This document shows, one piece after another, positions 16,203 through 21,329 of a stretch of 21,329 nt of DNA. The stretch is from Nemertoderma westbladi (lineage: Eukaryota; Xenacoelomorpha; Nemertodermatida; Nemertodermatidae): contig JAUCBJ010007497.1 of NCBI GenBank assembly GCA_032718475.1, positions 1-21,329 of the forward strand, read 5' to 3'. Positions within the stretch are counted from its first letter, which is position 1; every line of letters starts with the position of its first letter. Both the position numbers and the translations under genes were made by a program. A model generated the notes under the pieces. The model saw only the letters and a list, made by a program, of their open reading frames with translations, searched no databases and had not been told where the DNA came from.

Positions 16203-19169
16203 GTGCACTCAGTTAATGCTCCAGAACTCTGTGATCAAAGTAATACTAGAATTAAGTGTAATGATAATACCAACTCTGTGGCTCCTATACTATTCTACAT
16301 GAATTGCCAATCTATTAGGAATAAACTGAAAGCACTTAAACTACTAGCAACTTCACACTCAACGTCTCCTTTAGTCATCTGTCTAACCGAAACTCATTTA
16401 CTAGACGATGATTCAGATGATATTTTCGCTGGTCCCGAGTTGGCCGGATTTGACATATTTAGACGTGACCGAGCAGGTAGTAACAGAGGCGGCGGGGTGG
16501 CAATGCTGATATCACGCGAACTAAACGCTACTCAGGTTGATGTACATCATACTCCCCTTGGTGAATGTATATGGGTTGATTTATTTGCTTACAAAGTTCC
16601 TATCCGTATCGGAACAGTGTACCTACCATATATGACGGCGGATCACTTCAACTGCTTCAAGAAGGACCTAGACTATTATTTTCCTGCTGAATTAACCCGC
16701 TCTGTTATTGTTACTGGCGACTTCAATTCTCGTCATATCGATTGGTCAATCCCAGCCCCTAGCGTTAACTGTCAGCAACCTAGTCTAACCCAGCGCTTTA
16801 TTGATGAGGTATCCGACAGAGATCTTTTGCAACATCTCCACGAAGCCACCCACATCCATGGTGGCATCCTCGATCTGTTATTAACTAATTGCCCAATTCT
16901 AACAGGATGTCAAACTGTTGGCGACCGGTTTGGTTTTGGCGATATCCGAAGTGATCATTTCGTTGTGAATGGTGGGTATCTACCTACAATTGTACCTATA
17001 AAACATAGCGTTACTAGTAAAGATTGGTCAAAAGCTAATTGGGATGAGATATCTGGAATTGCGGCACACATCGACTGGGGTGAAGTTGTCAACTCAAACT
17101 GGCAACCGGAGCAAAACCTTGAATCGTTGGAGTGTATATTAAACTCAATCGTAGAAGACTGTGTACCTATTTATAAACCTACCAAGTATAAGGAGAATCC
17201 TGCAACTAAGAAGTTACTTAGAAAAATCCACCGCACAAGAAGTAAACTACATGGGTGTACAGATCATTGTCGTTCATCGGTTCTACGTGACAACTTAGCA
17301 GCACTGACTTCTAGGTTAGAATCAATATTTATTTCCTATCGGACAAAACACGAGGACCGCATACTACGTCACAAAAACTCTAAGAAATTCTGGCGATATA
17401 CAAAATCAAACCTATTCAGACAGAGTACAATTCCAACAATGATTGACGAAAATGGTGAGATTGTTGTTGGTGATACAGAGCGTGCAAACCTATTTAACGA
17501 AACATTTAAATCAGCATTTACTAAAGATAATGATATTTTTCCACCTCCGACTTCCAAATGTCCTCCTAACGAGAAGCTTACATCGGTTAATTTTAAAAGT
17601 TGGGACGTTTATAAATTACTGTCAAAGTTAAAAGTCATCAAGTCATCTGGATCAGATAAGATTTCAGCCATCCTGCTACGTAAACTTTGTACCTGGTTGG
17701 CTGATCCATTACAGCGATTATTCCAGCAGTTTTTTGATAACAGATGTATTCCCAATGGGTGGCGGATGGCTCATGTGGTTCCAGTATACAAGAATAAAGG
17801 ATCGAAATCATTCCCCAGCAACTACCGTCCCATATCGCTCACATCACTCTTAGTTAAACTGATGGAAACAATTATCAGAGACTCGTTGTCATCTTTCCTG
17901 CTTAAAAACAAAATGATTACTTCTCATCAACATGGATTCCTGCAGAAGAAGTCTACATTCACTAAGCTTCTCGAGAGCTCATGGGACTGGGTAAATTTAC
18001 ACAACTTGGGAATCCCAGTTGATGTTATCTATACGGACTTTCGTCGAGCCTTTGATAAGGTTTCCCATCAGAAGTTGCTATTCAAACTGCAATCTTATGG
18101 GATTGACGGAAACCTGTTGAAGTGGTTTGGGGCATTCCTCAGAGATCGCAAGCAATGTACTGTTATTAATGGCGCACTATCATCGCCCATAGTTGTTACG
18201 AGCGGGGTGCCGCAAGGCAGCGTTATTGCCCCTCTCCTATTTATTCTATTTATTAATGATATTGTTGATAACATCTCTAGGAACACTGAAATAAAATTAT
18301 ATGCTGATGATACAAAGTTATATCGTCCTATCTTCTCGGAAAATGACTCAGTTTTGCTTCAATCGGATATAGATTCTATCCTGGAATGGTCACAGACTTG
18401 GCAGATGGAACTAAATATCCCAAAGTGTTCTGTAGTATCGCTACAAGCCTCCCAGTCAATTTATAATCGGCGTTATTATATGAACAACGTTGAACTGGAA
18501 AACTCGAGTTGTGCTCGAGATCTTGGCATAATTATACCCTCCGACCTACGTTTCAGTGAGCACGTGGCCCACATTGCTTCCAAAGCCCGAAGAGCGTTTG
18601 GTCAAATACGCCGCTCCTTTGGACACCGTGATGCTGCATTCCAGTTCGGCTTATTTACAACATACTGCCGTCCGATCCTCGAGCATAACAGCGCTATCTG
18701 GTGCCCTTACCTAGATAAAGACATAAATATTCTAGAACGTGTTCAACGGCATTTTGTTCGATATCTACCTGGTATGTCCGGTTTGAGTTACGCCAACAGA
18801 ATGAAAAGACTGAACTGTAAATCACTAGAGGAGCGACGTATACAGATAGATCTGGTAGAAATGTATAAGATTATACGTGGCCTGTCCCCTCTCAGTGGTA
18901 AAATTATGTTCAAACCGACCATCTCGTCTAATCGTAGTAATGGTGCAGCTATCTTTATTCCAAGGTCATCTAACTGCATACACCAGAACCATTTCAGTGT
19001 CCGTAGGATATCCGTGTGGAACAGTCTACCATCTAAAGTAGTCCTCGCTAATTCCCTAAATGTATTTAAATCGAATCTAGAAACCGTAAATTTAATTATG
19101 CATTGCAGCGGTTCCTGGAAAAACACATTTAATGATGTCTATACCCCGCCTTCCATTGTCACCAAGTAA
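16203..19169 (+). CDS. LINE ORF2 protein, endonuclease-reverse transcriptase
   Basis: Numbering from GTG at 16203 gives 988 residues; the first in-frame ATG is at 16299 (residue 33), exactly where the endonuclease starts (MNCQSIRNK). The AP-type endonuclease spans about 30-255: N34, E63 (LTETH), RGGGVAMLIS, GDFN at 172-175 and SDH at 250-252. The reverse transcriptase spans about 480-740: VVPVYKNKGS, NYRPISL, HGFLQKKST, YTDFRRAFDKV (D612), GVPQGS at 668-673 and YADD at 700-703, all intact. The C-terminal region (about 770-970) has YCRPILEHNSAIWCPY and VWNSLPSKVV, as in related LINEs. It ends at TAA 19167-19169. It lies six bases after the ORF1 stop in the same frame, so it is made either by readthrough of that TGA or by re-initiation at 16299. 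Clade (CR1/jockey superfamily) inferred from motifs. Confidence 0.92.
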   Translation: MHSVNAPELCDQSNTRIKCNDNTNSVAPILFYMNCQSIRNKLKALKLLATSHSTSPLVICLTETHLLDDDSDDIFAGPELAGFDIFRRDRAGSNRGGGVAMLISRELNATQVDVHHTPLGECIWVDLFAYKVPIRIGTVYLPYMTADHFNCFKKDLDYYFPAELTRSVIVTGDFNSRHIDWSIPAPSVNCQQPSLTQRFIDEVSDRDLLQHLHEATHIHGGILDLLLTNCPILTGCQTVGDRFGFGDIRSDHFVVNGGYLPTIVPIKHSVTSKDWSKANWDEISGIAAHIDWGEVVNSNWQPEQNLESLECILNSIVEDCVPIYKPTKYKENPATKKLLRKIHRTRSKLHGCTDHCRSSVLRDNLAALTSRLESIFISYRTKHEDRILRHKNSKKFWRYTKSNLFRQSTIPTMIDENGEIVVGDTERANLFNETFKSAFTKDNDIFPPPTSKCPPNEKLTSVNFKSWDVYKLLSKLKVIKSSGSDKISAILLRKLCTWLADPLQRLFQQFFDNRCIPNGWRMAHVVPVYKNKGSKSFPSNYRPISLTSLLVKLMETIIRDSLSSFLLKNKMITSHQHGFLQKKSTFTKLLESSWDWVNLHNLGIPVDVIYTDFRRAFDKVSHQKLLFKLQSYGIDGNLLKWFGAFLRDRKQCTVINGALSSPIVVTSGVPQGSVIAPLLFILFINDIVDNISRNTEIKLYADDTKLYRPIFSENDSVLLQSDIDSILEWSQTWQMELNIPKCSVVSLQASQSIYNRRYYMNNVELENSSCARDLGIIIPSDLRFSEHVAHIASKARRAFGQIRRSFGHRDAAFQFGLFTTYCRPILEHNSAIWCPYLDKDINILERVQRHFVRYLPGMSGLSYANRMKRLNCKSLEERRIQIDLVEMYKIIRGLSPLSGKIMFKPTISSNRSNGAAIFIPRSSNCIHQNHFSVRRISVWNSLPSKVVLANSLNVFKSNLETVNLIMHCSGSWKNTFNDVYTPPSIVTK

Positions 19170-19542
19170 ATACATTAAATTATTTTTCCTAATTCGAATT
19201 ACTAATTCTTGATAATTCTTAATTAAAAATTCTAATTAGTTGAAACAAATAAATAATTAAGTACATATATTTTAAATATTGCGGTTTTATTTCGTTTGAT
19301 TGTCATACAGTATGTATTAGATAGAATTAACCATATATATAAATAAGAGTGCATTCAATTTTACCATTACATCATTTAATATTCATGTTCAGTCTGTCAA
19401 TTTTAAATTTAATTTTATTTAAGTATTATTTACACAGCACATCTCTGTGGTGCTTTTTATCTAGCATGGCTGAGTGCAACTTTTAATGTGTATAACTAAC
19501 TATATTACCGGTACCTTTAACGAATATGTCATTAAACAAAAC

Positions 19543-19570
19543 AATTTCAATTTCAATTTCAAACAATTTC
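19543..19570 (+). repeat. (TTTCAA)n tail, probable LINE 3' end
   Basis: CAATTTCAATTTCAATTTC followed by AAACAATTTC. A short tandem repeat 400 bases after the ORF2 stop is the kind of terminus many CR1-like and related LINEs end in. The truncated LINE at 5251-6570 ends in a different short repeat, (AACAT)n. Confidence 0.6.
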
Positions 19571-19983
19571 AGGTGTGTACTGTATGTAGCCTACTGCCTA
19601 CCGTACGTGTACCTGCGAGTCTGCCAGTATTGCAGTCTGCAGTACACAGGTACAGTATGCTGGCATGACAGCAATAAATGGCTGCAGTGGTACAGGGTAC
19701 AGTGTACAATCATAGCATTTACAATTTTTTACAGTCAGACAGTAGGGCCTATCTGTAATAGTCTGCTAGTCAGCCAGCTGGCCAGTACCAGTAGGCCTAC
19801 TGGTACTGCAGTACAGTCAACAGTCAGTCAGTCATTGACTTTAAGTAATAAATACTGCATAGTATTATGCTGGACTGCTGGATATTGAAGCTGTACTACA
19901 GTCTGACAGTACTTACCTATAGTGTAAATAATTGTTCAGATTAGAATATGCACGAAATATAATACTTTATTAAAAAATTAACT
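19571..19983. other. Low-complexity spacer with a perfect 26-bp palindrome
   Basis: Rich in CAGT, GTAC and CTGCAG strings, with no gene. The palindrome at 19783-19808 has half-site CAGTACCAGTAGG followed directly by its reverse complement, with no loop. It is centred on an AGGCCT of the kind that recurs across the window. Confidence 0.7.
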
Positions 19984-20090
19984 CCGGCAATATTTTTACC
20001 GGAGCCGGAGCCGGAGGTGCCAAAATGGCCGGAGCCGGACCAGGAGGCCGGAGCTCCGATCGAGCCCTAGTGAGCGTAGCGAGCGAAATT
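19984..20090. repeat. GC-rich CCGGAG repeat block
   Basis: CCGGAG or close variants occur about eight times between 19998 and 20057, followed by GAGCGTAGCGAGCGAAATTT. The block is sharply GC-richer than its surroundings. A short frame through it (20025-20288) is not considered a gene. Confidence 0.7.
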
Positions 20091-20149
20091 TTTTTGTGTA
20101 TTTTCGTGATTTCAATTAATTTGTGGTGCGCATCAGAGGCAGAGCTGCG

Positions 20150-20226
20150 CGCTGAGGCGCAACGCGCATCTGTCTCACACCCGAACGCGCACCTGTCTCA
20201 CCCAAACGCGCAACGCACATCTGGTT
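20150..20226. repeat. Short tandem repeat ACGCGCA-CTGTCTCAC
   Basis: AACGCGCATCTGTCTCAC, GAACGCGCACCTGTCTCACC and AAACGCGCAACGCACATCTG follow one another with units of 21-25 bases. It is GC-rich compared with the DNA on its right. Confidence 0.7.
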
Positions 20227-20360
20227 TGCGGTCATTCGCGCAGGTACGCGTCCGAGTTTTGCAGCATGAATTCCAACCTGGCCTATAATGCTAGAATGTA
20301 CCATTTTATTCTAAGTACAGTACAGTCAGTACACTGAAGATACATACAGAGCTGCAAAGG

Positions 20361-21159
20361 TAGGGTAAGACGGGGTAAAATGGGACATGGGGTAAAATGG
20401 GACATGCATATTTTTTGCCAATTTTTTTTAAAGAACACTATTAGGTCTGTTTTAATATATATTTAATTGAGAAACTAAATGTTACATTGTTATATAGCAC
20501 ATATGATGAGATCAAGATCACGCGATGAAAGCAATTTGTTAAGTGTGTATACACTTTAAAGTTAGGACACTTCCTATCATTCATTTTCTTCGATATTATA
20601 TGCATTAGAATCGCAATCATCGATTTAGTGGGTGTAGAACAAGTCCAAATGTCCAAATTCCTGATCGTTTTTGAGTTACACAGATTTGTAGTTTTACCTT
20701 GATACATGTAGATAGGTGTAACTCCGTAAATAATGCCTAGATGATTTTTCTCTGTAATTGTTGAGTTTTATAGCTTTTATAGCTACTACTGCATTTAGTT
20801 ATTAGGCCTAGCTCATACTGGTCTAACTACTCATACTCATACTGCTACTTCAACTCATACTGTCATAGGCCCCAATCTTAATCTAACTTCTGAACTTGAC
20901 TAACTAACACTAACAATGCCTCATGTCCCACTTTACCCTGGATGTCCCACTTTACCCCACTCGGGGTAAAGTGGGACACTGCGATTTTTTTAAAAATAAA
21001 CCACCTGAACCAAAGGCTCAGGGGTTTATTTTGGTACAATCTGATAGCCCAGAGTTAAAATGTACAGAATATGCTTTGATTATATCCATCCAGGAAAATC
21101 CCACTTGGTTATAGAACCAAACATACCAAACTTGTCCCATTTTACCCCGTCTTACCCTA
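20361..21159. mobile_element. TIR element, GGGTAAGACGGGGTAAAATG ends, compound structure
   Basis: TAGGGTAAGACGGGG...GGGACA (27 bases, 20361-20387) is repeated exactly in inverted form at 21134-21160. TA flanks the GGGTAAG on both sides (20361-20362 and 21158-21159), consistent with a TA target duplication and an element of 795 bases. The left end carries the block GGGGTAAAATGGGACAT twice in tandem. Inside, at 20925-20977, are three more related ends. No transposase is present; the frame at 20441-20707 is low-complexity. Confidence 0.8.
20925..20977. repeat. Internal inverted ends within the TIR element
   Basis: GTCCCACTTTACCC at 20925-20938 is followed by a perfect hairpin: 20944-20958 GTCCCACTTTACCCC, loop ACTC, and 20963-20977 GGGGTAAAGTGGGAC. 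These use the GTGGGAC variant, while the outer ends use ATGGGAC. Two sub-elements of the same family (about 20363-20940 and 20962-21150) may therefore lie side by side. Confidence 0.8.
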
Positions 21160-21160
21160 G

Positions 21161-21329
21161 CCTTCCATAACTTAACAGCTGTCTGGCTGTCTCTCATCTG
21201 TCATGCTTCATGTACCTTTAAGTTCGATTCTCAATGTCACGTCCAAAATTGGACTTAAAGTCCAATATTGGGCTTTTGTAAAAATTCAAAGCCTTATAAT
21301 AGATAGATTTTTATTTATACATTATGTAA
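21161..21329. other. Right-edge spacer
   Basis: No gene seen. It contains two short near-palindromes, GTCCAAAATTGGAC and AGTCCAATATTGGGCT (21241-21275). Confidence 0.4.

Larger units (their letters stand above)
14885..19570 (+). mobile_element. Apparently intact CR1/jockey-superfamily LINE
   Basis: A 5' UTR (start uncertain, placed after the last GTCACGACC motif), ORF1 (zinc finger, PHD finger, RNA-binding-like domain), ORF2 (endonuclease and reverse transcriptase), a 3' UTR of about 400 bases and a (TTTCAA)n-type end at 19543-19570. Apart from one TGA between the ORFs, about 4.0 kb of coding sequence is open in a single frame with all key catalytic motifs, so the copy is young or still functional. 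A hairpin AGCAC...GTGCT at 19436-19454 lies in the 3' UTR. No target-site duplication was identified, so the outer limits are provisional; the 3' end could also be near an AATAAATAATTAA run at 19247. Confidence 0.85.

Noticed and set aside
20025-20288. Short Ala/Arg-rich frame
   Set aside because: Lies on GC-rich simple repeats and changes composition abruptly; no domain or second exon.

Overview
The window looks like a piece of an intron-containing, AT-rich metazoan nuclear genome. It is most likely from a marine invertebrate, but I cannot name the lineage. The evidence is one splice-bounded exon of the conserved eukaryotic N-terminal acetyltransferase NAA20, three non-LTR retrotransposons of animal type, a tRNA-derived SINE, several small terminal-inverted-repeat (TIR) elements and many minisatellites. 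There is nothing bacterial: no operons, no ribosome binding sites, no dense coding.

Layout. At the left edge (1-853, minus strand) a 284-codon reading frame runs off the window. It encodes an Ala/Glu/Arg-rich coiled-coil protein that I do not recognise. Then come about 4 kb without genes but with three tandem-repeat families (a dimeric array of about 115 bp, a duplication of about 286 bp, and a 38-bp array) sharing the palindromic core ACCGGT. At 4.7-5.0 kb lies one copy of a dispersed repeat whose inverted partner is at 12.5-12.7 kb. From 5.15 to 7.41 kb a 35/39-bp minisatellite is interrupted by a 5'-truncated LINE (5.25-6.57 kb). From 7.51 to about 10.55 kb is a broken RTE-like element on the minus strand, with an endonuclease and a reverse transcriptase split by frameshifts and stops and a damaged catalytic box. 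From 10.7 to 12.7 kb are stem-loops, a G-rich minisatellite, a MITE of about 210 bp and a SINE.

The NAA20 exon is at 12,943-13,252 on the minus strand, with good splice sites at both ends. Its neighbouring exons were not found in the window, so much of the sequence on both sides may be NAA20 intron. A TIR element lies about 40 bp from its acceptor site. From about 14.9 to 19.57 kb is an apparently intact CR1/jockey-superfamily LINE on the plus strand. ORF1 has a C2HC finger and a PHD finger, and ORF2 has an endonuclease and a reverse transcriptase with all key motifs. The two ORFs share one frame and are separated by a single TGA. The right end holds a perfect 26-bp palindrome, GC-rich low-complexity DNA and a compound TIR element built from GGGGTAAAATGGGACA-type ends.

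The only host gene I can support is NAA20. The rest is mainly a record of transposon insertion and tandem-repeat growth. The most interesting points are the one-stop ORF1/ORF2 LINE, the LINE-split minisatellite, the dispersed GTCACGACCGTTACGC motif just upstream of the intact LINE, and the unidentified coiled-coil frame at the left edge.
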